From Sipunculus nudus (taxonomy: Eukaryota; Annelida; Sipuncula; Golfingiida; Sipunculidae): a stretch of DNA of 64,000 nucleotides. Made by a program: the position numbers and the translations under genes. The stretch covers positions 5,036,339 to 5,100,338 of the forward strand of contig CM049316.1 in the NCBI GenBank assembly GCA_026874595.1. Reading direction: 5' to 3'. The notes beneath the pieces are model-generated. The model was not told the origin of the DNA and made no database searches. It was given only the letters and a program-made list of their open reading frames with translations. Of the stretch, positions 49,740-61,512 are shown piece by piece; the stretch's first letter is position 1; every line of letters starts with the position of its first letter.

Positions 49740-50330
49740 CTGAAATCCTAATATGTGCATGGTATGAAAATTATATCAACGGTGCTCACAGGAAACAAAC
49801 GTGCCATGGTCAAAGATGGGCAAAATTTAAGGTACTAATTTTATGTTCATACTAATAACTTATAAAATTTGAAAAATTCAGAACTAATTTTGGGTATTCA
49901 ATTGAATCTTGTTTAAATAATGTTTTATCCCTGACAAAAAATCTCTAGCTTAAGCAATCCTCTTATTAAGGGAGTAAATATATTTCTTGATTATTTACAA
50001 AGTGCATTATGTTTGGGCTCATAACTTTAAAAAAATTATGCAATACTGACATCATTTTTGGCATGTGCATAGCAAATGTATAGAAAAATATGTATATTAT
50101 ATATGATCAAAGTCAGGTAGTGGTTTTGATATTAGGCAGTCTTGAAGTGTAACAATGGGTTTTTAATGGAAAAATGAAGTTTTTCATTAATATCTCGAAG
50201 GAATGAAGTCCTAGTGACCAAATTCTTGGCATAGTAGGGGATTTTGGAGACATCTATCTGTATGCCATATTTTAGGAACTGAGACCTGAAGCTGGGCTCT
50301 AGCAAACTGCATAACACTAGCTTGATGTAA
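49740..50330 (+). repeat. Dispersed repeat of about 600 bp, copy B
   Basis: Collinear with copy A (40860-41456) up to the TATGCCnnATTTT block, then replaced by unrelated sequence, so its 3' end is missing. Confidence 0.8.
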
Positions 50331-50379
50331 ACAATATGTGACATAGTGCTTGAAAACTTGAATAAAATCTACAGTTTTT

Positions 50380-51030
50380 GATCAACTGGTTTCAAATTTT
50401 TGGTGTTAACAGATTAACAGATGAAAATTAAATCCACAGCCGTTACAGGAAAAAAAATGTGCCATGGTCAAAGTTGGGCAAAATTTAAAAGATTTTGATC
50501 TAATTTTGGGTATACAATTGAATTTTGATTAATTAAAGTATATTACTGGAAAAAAAAAGTCCTTAGCTTTAACATGTTTTGTGTTATGTGATCAAATATC
50601 TTTCCTGATTTTTTACAAAATGCATTATGTTTGGGCCCATAACTTTTTTAAATTATATAATACAGACATAATTTCTGGCATGTACACAGGAACTATATAG
50701 AGGAATGTTTAAGGTAAATATGAGGAAAAACAGATGAGTGGTTTTGATATTAGGCAGTCCTGAAGTGTGAAATAGGTTTTTAATAAAAAATTGAGGTTTT
50801 TCCTTAATTTCTCAATGGAACAAAGTTGCAAAGACCCAGTTTTGGGCTTGGTAGGAGATCTTGGGGACATCTAACATTAAGGTGAATTTTGGTTTCCTTG
50901 GCCTTACAGTTTCAAAACTTGCCACATCTATGGACGGACGGAGGGAGGGCACGACAGAAGGACAGACGACGGAAAATGTACCATGACTATAGCTCAGATG
51001 ACTTATAGTCAGCTAACCAAAAATATTATA
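50380..51030 (+). repeat. Dispersed repeat of about 600 bp, copy C
   Basis: Full-length relative of copy A, directly after copy B in the same orientation. Ends in GGACGGACGG tail, ACCATGACTATAGCTCAGAT and GACTTATAGTCAGCTAA. Confidence 0.85.
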
Positions 51031-52440
51031 GCAGCAGCATGTGATACATCAGGTCCAGAGAATGATGTTTAGTATGAGGTAAGCTGACAAAGAATAAAAC
51101 TCTACTTTGCTGAACTGAGGGTGCTTCTCAGTCAGCAGCTTGATCTTGGTTAATCGATGATGTGTTCTTGTCAATTTATCATGGCTCTGCCTCGCCAATC
51201 AGCTGTTTACCTAGTTAGAAATCAAACTGTCAGGATTTTGCCGACTGTGTAACATGACATTAATATGCAAATATCACTAGATTCAGTCGTTTCACTCGAC
51301 AATCTGTTCTCATGTACTGGGACCATAAAGACTGACCCCTTACATTTTTTTAGGAAACAAGTCCATTACAGTTCAAGCTGATATGTGGCAGTGGAAAAAC
51401 CCTTATTTCTGATCCACTGTGCCAATTTTAAACCTGTTGTAATATTGCACAGTAAATAATGTTACAGTATCTTTGTGTAGCAGTCATCCAATATAAAACT
51501 GAAATACAGAATTTTAGATATCATCAAAACTGGAATCATATTGACGTTTATTGACTGTTAAAATAAAGATATTTAAATTCTGGAGTTTTGAATTTCATGA
51601 ATTTTAAAGAACTATGGGAACCTTGTCTGTTGTTATTTTTATTGTTTCTGCTCACTCTTATGAATGAAATAAAAACAACATGCAATATGTACAAAATTTA
51701 TTTAACATGACATAATTGTAGCCTTTAATCATGATGGACCAACTGCTGACACTATCATCAAGGCTTTTTGTCTTCCACCAACTGATCATAAGTATGTACC
51801 GGTACATCATAGTGTGTACATCATACAGTATGTACATCATACAGCATGAGCAGAGACTGTGGTTTGCTGCCTATGAATGTTACACAAATATGTCAAAACA
51901 CTTACAGCAGTTCTCACATGAATAAGCTTGGTATCTGACTCAGTGTCCCTACAGAAATCCAGGTTTTGAACTGTCCATACAATTATTATCTGCCACATGG
52001 TCTTCATCTTTAAAACTTAGAGGCTCATTTTAGTCTTGGTTAACTGAAATTGTTAATTTTTAATATCTTCAGGCCTTTTTAAAAAATACTGAATTTAAAT
52101 TACATCAATTATTTAAATTAAGGTGTCCTGGAAAACAACTGGAAGAATGTGGAAAAATCACTGAATTACTCATCTACCTCTACCTCAAGATCTAAAAACT
52201 ATAATATTCATGCACCTACCTTTAATTTATCATATACACAAGTCTATATTTCCTAACAGTGAAGACTGCCATGAAGTTCCGTCGACATATCTGAACTTAT
52301 GTGACTTTTCCGTTAACCCAGGTCTGTTACTGGCCATAATGATTACTCATTCATCAATTCAGCAAACTGATCCAACAAACTCCTACACTAGATCCCTTTG
52401 CAAAAGTCAAAAAGTGTGTGACATTAATGACTGAAATGCA
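51031..52440. other. No gene recognised
   Basis: Intergenic flank 3' of RAB5IF. Short duplicated ACATCATACAGTATG/ACATCATACAGCATG words at about 51818-51848. No coding evidence. Confidence 0.5.
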
Positions 52441-52446
52441 ATTCAA

Positions 52447-52456
52447 TTTATTTATT
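52447..52456 (-). terminator. Candidate poly(A) signals for RAB5IF
   Basis: Two overlapping AATAAA hexamers on the minus strand, about 465 nt after the RAB5IF stop codon. AT-rich context makes chance matches likely. Confidence 0.35.
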
Positions 52457-52918
52457 TTTAAATGCTTGTGGAACTTAAGATTATCTTATTGAGTCATTAG
52501 GTCAGCTGTTAAAATTACAATTAATTCCAAACCAATCAAGTTGATTCAACCAAAACAGAAATTAGGGGAGACAGGTATCATTTACCAATTAAAACAAAAT
52601 CATCTAAAAATTCCTTAATTAAAGCCTTAATTAAGGATTATCATTGAAAGGAAATAAATGTATCAAACTGCTGTAACACCATTACACTGTTCAAACTTGA
52701 CAGAAAAATTTAAATATGTCAGAATTTGCAAATTTATGTGTGGCACTGACTTGCCTCTGTCAGGAGCTACAAGGCTCCGGTTTGGGTCAATGTCACCTTA
52801 ACTGTGTGATCTGATATGCTTCAACATTTGCCAAGGTCAGCCACACTCCAAGGGAACTGCACTGCAGCTTCATACTCGTTGAGATAATTGAACATTTCTA
52901 AAATCTGGGAAGTTGCTG

Positions 52919-55900
52919 TCAGTCAAAATGCACTGCTGAGTAGAGAATGATCCATGCTACCTGTAAAAAAAAACAAAAAAAACATGTCTATAAATTAACT
53001 GATATCTTAAAACAAAATTTGCTTAAAATTGTTATGAAACATCTTTTCTTGTAGTGGTCCTTGAGCCATCAAAGTTTCTGCTGCCTGTTTGGTAGATACT
53101 AATTGTTACTCTTTGTTTGGAAATTGGAGGACAAAGAATTTTGGTCAAAATCAACACAGCTAAAGTATGGACAAAGCAGAACAGTTTTGTGGTGACATCT
53201 AAGTTCAGATGTTACCTTGGAGGGAGAACATGGGTTGAAATCAAGATGAGACACAGACACCTTAATACAACACAAAACTCCTTATTTTCCTAGGGTAAAG
53301 ACAGGATAAAAGTTCAATAACCAGAGTTTTCAAAGTTTATCTTGTGCTAAACCGACAAGACAGGTGGCCAACAAAAAGATGGTCGTCACTAGAAACGCCA
53401 TACCTGTTCATTGGACATGACTGATGACAAGAGACAAGCCATCATTGTGCTTTAATCAATTTGTAAAAATAATTCCCTCTGTCAGTTAATGTTGCTATGT
53501 TTGGGACATGACCCACCTCAGAAGAGTTTGTCAGACTTATTTACATTTATAAGCACCACAGACACACCATCACATGTGACACATGATCAAGATTACTGTA
53601 AAATATGGAGCTGATAGCTGCAGCTGTTCCTGAGATATTTGATGACAGACATGTCTGCATATTGTTACAAAGACAATTTGCTCAGAAGAAAATATTGGGC
53701 TGACCCCGGGTTCGGGTCAAACCCATGTCGGTGATGCACATATCCAGCATTCCAACCACCTGGCTAGAAAACCAAGCTTCACCAGCGAGACAGTTCGGTC
53801 CACTTTTATGTAAACCCGTAACAATATAACATATTTAAACCAATCACCCAACAACTCAAAGAATGAGAGTCTGATTCTGTTAAAACTTTGAATGCTGATT
53901 ATCATTAATCAGGTACATTATTTAAACATTACATACCAAAACAAAATGTCTACTTCAGCAACCTTGAACATTAAAAAGGATCTGACTTTTGGAAGCTAAA
54001 ATCATATTTTTGACCAGCAGCTTACAGAATGCAGATCACTGTAGCCTATTTCAAGGTTTCAGAGGAATTATACCTGAATGTGCAATGGGGCACAAATTTC
54101 AGATCAACAGAAAAAGTGGTCTTTGTTTGTTAGTTATAAATGTTTAGTATTGGAACATTTATACTGCACACAAGGTACAGTTTACTTCAAGACACTGACT
54201 GTACCAAAGTTTAAGCAGTCAGGTTGAGTTAAGTGAAACTGATTTTTTTAGCCCCTGCATCCTTTCCCACCTTCCCAGCAATTGTTTAAGCACCTAACTG
54301 AGAACTGTTATATTTCCAACCAAAGGCTCAACAACTGAAAAGAAAGTTAACAGTTTTAAGGTATCTTTTTAATAAATGCTCCTGTGATTGTTCCTGCCTC
54401 CTTAAAATCCCCACTCAAATTTACAACTGGAGAGGTCAATCAGCACTGCAGTGTCATGGTATACTCACCATAAATGATGCAAATGACGTCATGAGGCCTT
54501 CTTTTAGTATTTCTGATATCCCTCCATATTCTTCATCGTCTACTTTTTGGAATGTGTTGTAATACACATAGACTATAACTGTGTTTAAAGCGAAGAATCT
54601 GAAAGGCGAAAAATCAAAACTTGTCTATAATACTACATTATATTCACAACAGTTTACAACTTCTACACCTGAATGTTAACGGTATGACTAATATACTTAC
54701 AAAGGAGGAAAAATCCATTACTTTTTCTTATTTTTAAACAATATTATTGTTAATGTTTAAGGCCCTCAACAGAACTGATTTCACTGAGTTTGCATGTCAA
54801 AGGAACAAAGAAACAGAGTCATTGGGGATCACAGACTAAGCTAAATAAAAAAAAAAAAACAGTGGCGAGATATTTTAAATTTTTATTTCCGCGTGAAATC
54901 CATCGATTTTACTTAATCCTGCATATCATAAAGCTAATCAGCCTTCACACAAAAATTTTGTTGTTGTGATGAAATGTGAAGATTGTTGAAAGTGAAGAAT
55001 TTTTAAAAAACATCAGAAAATCACTAAATCAATACAATTACAAAAGACTTTTAACAAGGACAAAATTACTTCTCTTTGCTGTGTTGTGCCCATCCCATTG
55101 TTTGAACCAACTTGCTAAAGAACTGAGTGGTTTTTCTTATATATTTTCATCCTTCTGAAAAATTTTTTAACTTGAAGCCTGAATAAAATTATGGATAACT
55201 CTGGTGGAACTGTTTATAATCCATTTGTCTTTGTGAGACTGCCAATGTCAAGAATAATTTCTAATTAATTTACAAAATTTTTCTGCAGCCAGCTTTGCAG
55301 ATCTGAAAGAAAAAGTTAATTTGCAACAACATTTTCATTTATTTCCTATTTTAGCCTAAAATGTCATGCACTTGGATGGTCTACACACCTTTTTATGCTC
55401 AAAAAAACTTTGTTAGAAACAGGGAGGATGTGTAACTCAGATTGATGATTTGTGTTCAGTAACTAAGAATAAACAGTACCTGTTCCCATTATATACTTAC
55501 AATAGGATTCCAACGATACCTTTGAGTGGTACAACACCCCAGATAATTCCCATGGCAAATCCAACAATCTGCCGCATCCAATATATTACATCAAGAAACT
55601 CATCCTGTAAACAAAAAAAAAAATGAAAAAATCTAGTTAATAACTTAGATATAGGAATAAGGATAAGATAAAAAGCCTGACATGTTTGATAATTTCAGGT
55701 GTAGACTGAGCCATGGAATATGAAATACAGGCAGGATAAATTTTGGTTCAGGTATATCAAGTGGTTAAGTGGCATCTATTAAGCTATCACATATTTATTC
55801 ATAAATGTATAAGGGAAAAATACCCCCCAGCAGGGACCTAACTCCAAGGGTCTTTGTACTCCAGTTTCTGGCAATTCCTTATTGCATAATCAGAATCCAG

Positions 55901-58900
55901 TCTCCATTTTAGGATGTGAAAATTTCTCTGCTTAATTTCTCATATTTACTTCCAGTGACATAAATTGCATTAGATGTCATTGCTATCATACCATTTATCC
56001 TCAAAGAAAATGTGAAGAACTACAAGAAGTAGTCCCATTTATGAATCAAACCTGTGTGCTCATCATCAGGGATCCACCATGCTAGTCACTCGGCCATGGA
56101 TTGTGTGACACTAAATGGGGTGATTTTGGTTAAGTTATATCCAGGGTTGGGCAGGTAATACCACTTATTACCCGGGCTTTGCAATAAGTCTTAAAGCCCA
56201 CATGCAGGTTTATAAGCAATATGATATGGACTGTTCTTAAAACTGTTTGTGTTTATATATAAATTCCAAATGATTAGGAAGTGTATATACTACATCCTGT
56301 CATATATTTACATATTGACATCACTGTTTACATGCGACTGAATTATAAACAATTATGTTAATAACTGAATTTTGATAAACATAAAAATGACGTCTTTTGC
56401 AACAGTTAAGAGATATAATTATTAAATGTTACTGTTATTATTTTTGCAACATCTAAATAGTGACCAAAGTTTGCCGGCGCAAACTACTCATCCGCTATGT
56501 TTGTACGACAGAAAAAGACTCAGTTCAAACAATGTTGAAGCTTATTGGTCGAGTCAGTCATGTGATATGGAATTCCCCTGATTTATATGAGATATGTGAA
56601 TGAATCTAAATATGTGCCATTCATGACATGCCCAAGCTGCTCAGATGGTACACTTGTGCAGCGTAGTTTGTGGCTGCTGATATATCAGACTCAGGTGTCC
56701 TTTCATGACAGGAGTTAGGGCCAAACATGACTTTCCCTGTCCTGATTTAACAGGTGTCCGCTCATGACAGGTCAATCTTAATAGGAAATGGGTCATGAAA
56801 ATGGCTTAGTGACCATACATTGACGGCGTCCGCTCATCCTGGTGTCCCCTCACGATGGGTTTGACTGTATAAGGCAGACCACACTTGGAATTTGCTAATC
56901 TGATATGGGCCCCATATCTAGCCAAGTACATAACAGCAACTGAGAATGTGCAAAGACAAGCAAAAAAAAATATTCCCAAAATTGGAAAATCAGAATATGA
57001 AGACAGGCTAAAGAAATTAAAATTACCAACATTGGCATACAGAAGACTACAGGAGACATTATCGAAACGTTCAAAATAACCACAGGGATATATGATAAGG
57101 ATGTGTCCCAAGGACTATTTCCATTTCAGAGATAACAGTGAAACAAGGGGGCACAAATATAAATTATATTTTAAGGAAAGATCTAGGTTAAACATTAGAA
57201 AATATGTCTTCTTCAGTGGAACATTATATTACTGGAATGGTCAACCTAACCATATTATCAAGTCTACAAATTTAAATATTTTCAAAAGAAGACTGGACAC
57301 ATTCTGGAACAACAAACTAACTGTGTATGACTATAAAGCCACACCCTAGCCGAGCATATGCAATTACTGATCTGAAAAGATAATAACTGATCTGAAAAGA
57401 TAAAGATCAAGAAAAATGAGCTGGCATTAGAGGTCCTTAATGGCCTAGAACAGCCAGAACAAACCTATGAACCTTAAACAGATAAATCAGATAGAGCTCC
57501 ATCTCAAATGATAAAAACAAACAAACACGTTTTGAGATTTCCCCGAAGTTGCCCCATTTAAAATGTCATACCTGTTATCAACCTCGAGCGCAGAGTCAAG
57601 ATATGTTGTGTTTACCCTTTACATTCATGATGAAGGTTCTGTACGGAGAATGATGCAACATACGTGCCACTTGGTGATTGTCCAAACTTTAAGAACAACT
57701 GTCAGGCCCAGGGAAGATAAACTTTTAAAGTGAATAAGGTTTTAGCACTAAAATAACCACTAAAGCAGGAATTACAACTAAATTTCTTGTTCAGACGAAT
57801 ACAATAACATTTTCTGCCCCCAAACACAAAAGTTTCCTGTCATTCACACAATATTTGATTTTATAGGAATTTTTGTCCCGTACAGGATTTACATTCTCCA
57901 GTTTACTTGAAGCTTCATATGCAGCAGCAGTATCCATGGAATGAATACATACGCTGCATAATAATGCAGTTATTATTTCCTATGAATCTGAATTGCTGAT
58001 CAAGAATATGCAATTAACTGACCTCACCACCACAGCCCATATGTGCCACCCCTTTCACCTAATTATGATTAAGCGAAACGCCTAAACAGGTCTGTCAGTT
58101 CCAGTTGATCATGACATATATTTATAGCAGAAAGGTTTATACTACTGCAGACATAAGTAATATGTACTAGATTGGATAACAAAGTGTGTAGTGTCAAGTA
58201 GACCTGCTGGGCCATGTGGAGGTCAGCTGGGCAGCATAGCGTGTAGCCATTTACTCCAGTATGAATGCTGGACTGGCTGGCCAGCATGTGTGATATCACA
58301 TGAAATGGGTCTATAGTGACGTCACAAATGTCGATGACATATGATGTCGCATTGATGATGTCATCAACTGGAATCTCTATATCTCTGTTCTCAAGTGTTG
58401 AGTATATGGCAGTTATTGTGAACTGTTTTGCAATATTTTGGATTATTTGTATTATACGAATTACACAAAAGGTAAGACATTATCATTCACTCAGTAGTCA
58501 GATTTTCGGCTTCTGTACCCTTTGGCCTAACTTTTTATACTGTCCCCTTTTGTATAAAAAAAATATCCCGAAAAACATGTCGACTAGGGTACTTGTACAG
58601 ACTACACATGCTCTGTTTGAGAGAGGTCTCACAAATTATGCAAATTTTGTTATTGTAAGGCTGCACAGAACAGTTATACTCATGATTATTCAATAAATGA
58701 ATATGCCATTAGGGTCACGTAAATTTCAAGTCCCACCTGAGTGACCTGACGGTCACTTTTTCACCATTTACTTTTGTGATGAATCAACTGTGGTGACAAA
58801 ATTTCGCTTCTCGACCTGTATGACAGATTCTATTATTGCTCCCAAAAATATAAAAATAAAGATACAAAAACACTATGAATAAATCAATCATAATATAAAA

Positions 58901-61095
58901 TACATCTATAGATACTTTTCTGCTAAAATAACTTGAAAAATTGCCCTAAGAGTGAGAGTTTTAATAATTATAGATTTTTCTTGGGGTCCTGGTTTTACAC
59001 ACTGCCTCTTATAAGGCCTAATTGTACAGGACATTCCCATAACTGTGATGGTATCACAATTGTGGCCCCAAGTATAGAATCTGGTCTTCATTTCCAAGAT
59101 GGGTCTTAACTGACTGGACCATCTCATATTAGTAATCAACATAACCATGACATGCCAAATGATATGACATCGCCATGTCTCTTAGTCTTACTTCTCCAAT
59201 ACATGAATCCTAAACATCATTACGTCCATCCGTATACACCCATAACCTTGTCCGTGTAGACCGGATTCTATACTCACTCCCAGCTGTGGATTCAGCAGCA
59301 AGATGAGTGACAGCTTTGCCTTTGGGATCAGTGACAGTGTTGGGATCAGTGACGGTGTGACTATTTACCGTCCGGGACGTCCGGGACCATCAGACACTGT
59401 CCAGGACTCCCTGAATACCGTCCGGGACTCAGCTGTTCCGCCCTGGACACCAGAACTAGGTTAAAAATATTACTTATATGTATACAGACACTTATTGATG
59501 TTAAGTACACAATTTTATTGTCCAGATCCCAAGAAATATTGCTTTAATTGGCGACTGTACAGTGATTTTTGTTATTTTTAATTACGATTCTATCTGTTTA
59601 AAGAGAGATAAAAGATACCTTATAATTTCCATGCACACCCACAATTGTGCAAACAACTACATACAATATATTAATGATAGATTGAATTTATCTCTCTCTC
59701 TCTCTCTAAAAATAAGTAACATCATCAATATTGAATATAATTAAATATATCTATGAGGGTCGCATTTTTTTACCATGAGGACGAGGCCTTTATTGATGTG
59801 CGTATTGCTGACAGTATTATGTATAGCAAATATAATTAATGACACGTTATGATTACTACAATATGGAATATAATAAAATATATCTATGAGGGTCGCCTAT
59901 GTTAACCATGAGGATTAAGCCTTTATTGATGTGCGTATTGCTCAAAGTATTATGTATTGCAAATATAATTAATGACGATATGATTACAACAATAACTTCA
60001 ATAAGCACATGTAGGTATCAGTGACAGCACCAAAGAATACAGCCGTCAAACAGGGAAGAAAGTAACGGTTCAACGCATTGTATAACAACCACTAATCACA
60101 CCACTATGCTAATTAATTATGTCACACCAACAGGCGTGCAGGGTTTCGGTGGAGCAATTAGTGGCAGGCGGTTAGTGATCAAGGGTCAGTTTTCCCCGAC
60201 TTTCTTCCTGGACTGGGTGAGAATTTTTCAGGGCTATTTCTGTTGCCCCGGACGATATATTGGCGGGTATAATCACATTCTGAATACATATGATTACTAA
60301 TTAGGCCTATAATAATATTAACATGATTATTACCATGGCAATATAGGCTTACCAAACAATTTTATTCTTATTAAAAATATAATTGTAATATCTTTTGAGT
60401 GTTAATATTATAATATGTAGTATATTTAATTTGGCTATTGCGCATGGTTGATCTCAGGCCTGTTCGGGGCTGGTTTTTGTTATCCCGTACGTTATACTGG
60501 GCGGAGGAATTATATTCAGAATGCATATGATTAACAAAAATAAAAATAATGATAATAATAATAATAATAATATTAATAGATTAATAATATTAATAATAAT
60601 AATATAATCATTAACATGGCGTTAAACTGATATATTCATATTAAAATATAATAATCACTAGCTCTGGAATATAATCACATCATCTTTGAATGTTTTGCAA
60701 TGTAGTATATTTTGTTATTGTGCATTTGTGCGCAAAATCTAGCCACTAGGTCTGTTTTAAGGCTGGTTTTGTTGACCAGGACGGTATACTGGAGGCCCGG
60801 TCGGTCCCGGAAGGTCTGTGTGCATTTAAGTAATACTTTTAAGCTTATTCTGGTGTCTGGGACGGTGTCTTAGTGACCCGGGCGGTACAGCTATGTCCCG
60901 AACGGTATGCAGGGAGTCCCGGACGGTGTCGGACGGTCCCGGACGGTAAATAGTCACACCCATCAGTGACGGCGTTGGAGTGGGACCCACCTTGTCATGC
61001 CATGAGGCGCACGGCTGCATCGCTTTGTGAAAGGTCTCCATGATGGTCGGTTCTTTACCAGTTGGCGACGCTTTGTCCACCTGTCGTCTCTTCAT
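52919..61095 (-). CDS. RAB5IF: RAB5IF (C20orf24/OPTI), GEL-complex membrane protein, four exons
   Basis: Exons on the minus strand: 61095-60991 (35 codons, GACAAG|GTGGGT), 55604-55501 (104 nt, TTTACAG acceptor, CTATT|GTAAGT), 54598-54469 (130 nt, CTTTCAG acceptor, TTTATG|GTGAGT) and 52960-52919 (TTTACAG acceptor, TGA). The phases fit and give 126 residues; the human protein is about 129-137. Matching segments are KAMQPCASWHDKDEFLDV, VIYWMRQIVGF, GIIWGVVPLKGIVGIL, DDEEYGGISEILKEGLMTSF and VAWIILYSAVHFD at the end. There are three hydrophobic segments, at about 46-62, 64-84 and 107-122. In vertebrates this protein partners TMCO1 in the GEL insertase of the ER multipass translocon; RAB5 binding and a respiratory-chain assembly role have also been proposed. 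The introns (5386, 902 and 1508 nt) hold mobile-element pieces. Confidence 0.95.
53703..53775 (-). mobile_element. tRNA-derived SINE-like fragment
   Basis: On the minus strand an A-box-like TAGCCAGGTGGTT (53766-53754) and a B-box-like GGTTTGACCC (53723-53714) are separated by about 30 nt, as in tRNA genes. No convincing clover-leaf or anticodon arm, so it is a tRNA-derived element remnant and not a tRNA gene. Lies in RAB5IF intron 3. Confidence 0.45.
56041..56100 (-). mobile_element. tRNA(Ser)-like SINE fragment
   Basis: On the minus strand TGGCCGAGTGAC (56096-56085), close to the tRNA-Ser D-arm/A-box, and GGTTTGATTC (56052-56043) as B-box, are 33 nt apart. Stems are not preserved. Lies in RAB5IF intron 1. 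Confidence 0.45.
56868..57349 (+). mobile_element. LINE RT C-terminal fragment
   Basis: RPHLEFANLIWAPYL, VQRQAKKNIPK, YEDRLKKLKLPTLAYRR, then after a frameshift IIETFKITTGIYDKDVS, and after another TRGHKYKL, FFSGTLYYWN and FKRRLDTFW. This is the usual C-terminal sequence of CR1/Jockey-type LINE polyproteins. 5'-truncated insertion in RAB5IF intron 1, antisense to the gene. Just beyond it, about 57363-57403, CTGATCTGAAAAGATAA occurs twice in tandem, perhaps the 3' tail. Confidence 0.85.
57404..59340. other. RAB5IF intron 1 sequence, nothing assigned
   Basis: The longest open frame (58316-58696, plus strand) has hydrophobic stretches but no recognisable family and no splice support. Confidence 0.5.
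59354..60961. mobile_element. 1.6-kb non-autonomous element with long TIRs and 9-bp TSD
   Basis: The left end begins GGTGTGACTATTTACCGTCC and the right end, read on the minus strand, is the same. Similarity continues for about 130 bp with a repeated CCGTCCGGGAC motif, then GACTCCCTGnATACCG, ACACCAGAA and AAAnTATTACTT. ATCAGTGAC flanks both sides (59345-59353 and 60962-60970), one extra C lying before the right copy. No transposase frame inside. The interior has a 128-bp direct duplication (about 59737-59860 and 59865-59985) and a second, longer internal repeat (about 60220-60500 and 60460-60800). Long TIRs and a 9-bp duplication suit a Mutator-like element; the superfamily is an inference. 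Confidence 0.75.
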
Positions 61096-61211
61096 CTTCA
61101 AATTATAATAATATGGGTTAAATAACAAGAAAATTCGGTTTTAAAGTGCCGGTTTCGTGCAGTACGATGAAGGTTCTGAAAGCTGCTGGTATCTTTCGCG
61201 ACACACCGCGT

Positions 61212-61219
61212 ACTTCCGG
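61212..61219 (-). promoter_or_regulatory. ETS-type motif upstream of RAB5IF
   Basis: CCGGAAGT on the minus strand, about 117 nt before the RAB5IF ATG, in a locally CpG-rich stretch (61195-61230). ETS/GABP sites are typical of housekeeping promoters in animals; function here is inferred. Confidence 0.4.
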
Positions 61220-61267
61220 TGTTTCGGAAATTGTGCCCTTTATTATGAGACTATCACAGTTCTTTTT

Positions 61268-61512
61268 GCTCTTGGTCATCTTTTTTTTTTTTTTTTTTTT
61301 TTTTTTTTCCTTTTTTTTTTTTTATTCATATATACATACAATTACAAACAGTTACAAATACAAACATAATAACATTATACAATACAAACAGGACATTATA
61401 CAATAACAAGAACTTTACAGACATATTAACAACATTTCATACTTAATGATACTTTTTCCTCATAAATAGTATCATACGATATACTATCAAACAATAGCTC
61501 TTGGTCATCTTT
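61268..61512 (-). mobile_element. Short retroposon with poly(A) and 16-bp target-site duplication
   Basis: GCTCTTGGTCATCTTT occurs at 61268-61283 and again at 61497-61512. Between them, read on the minus strand, lies about 170 nt of unique sequence ending in ATATATGAATAAA and a long A tract with one GG interruption. This is the structure of a 5'-truncated LINE-mobilised insertion (LINE 3' end or retrocopied mRNA 3' UTR). A second copy without the left duplication arises from the 939-bp tandem duplication. Confidence 0.85.

Noticed and set aside
53703-53775. Functional tRNA gene
   Set aside because: Box-like motifs are present but acceptor and anticodon stems do not pair.
58316-58696. 126-codon open frame on the plus strand with hydrophobic segments
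   Set aside because: No recognisable family, no splice or poly(A) support, and it lies in RAB5IF intron 1 antisense to the gene.
60826-61128. 100-codon minus-strand frame as a gene on its own
   Set aside because: Only its first 35 ATG-started codons are real (RAB5IF exon 1). The rest is intron and transposon end read through the donor.
61146-61406. Plus-strand frame running through poly-T (poly-Phe)
   Set aside because: Translated A-tail of an antisense retroposon. A divergent gene partner of RAB5IF is not supported.
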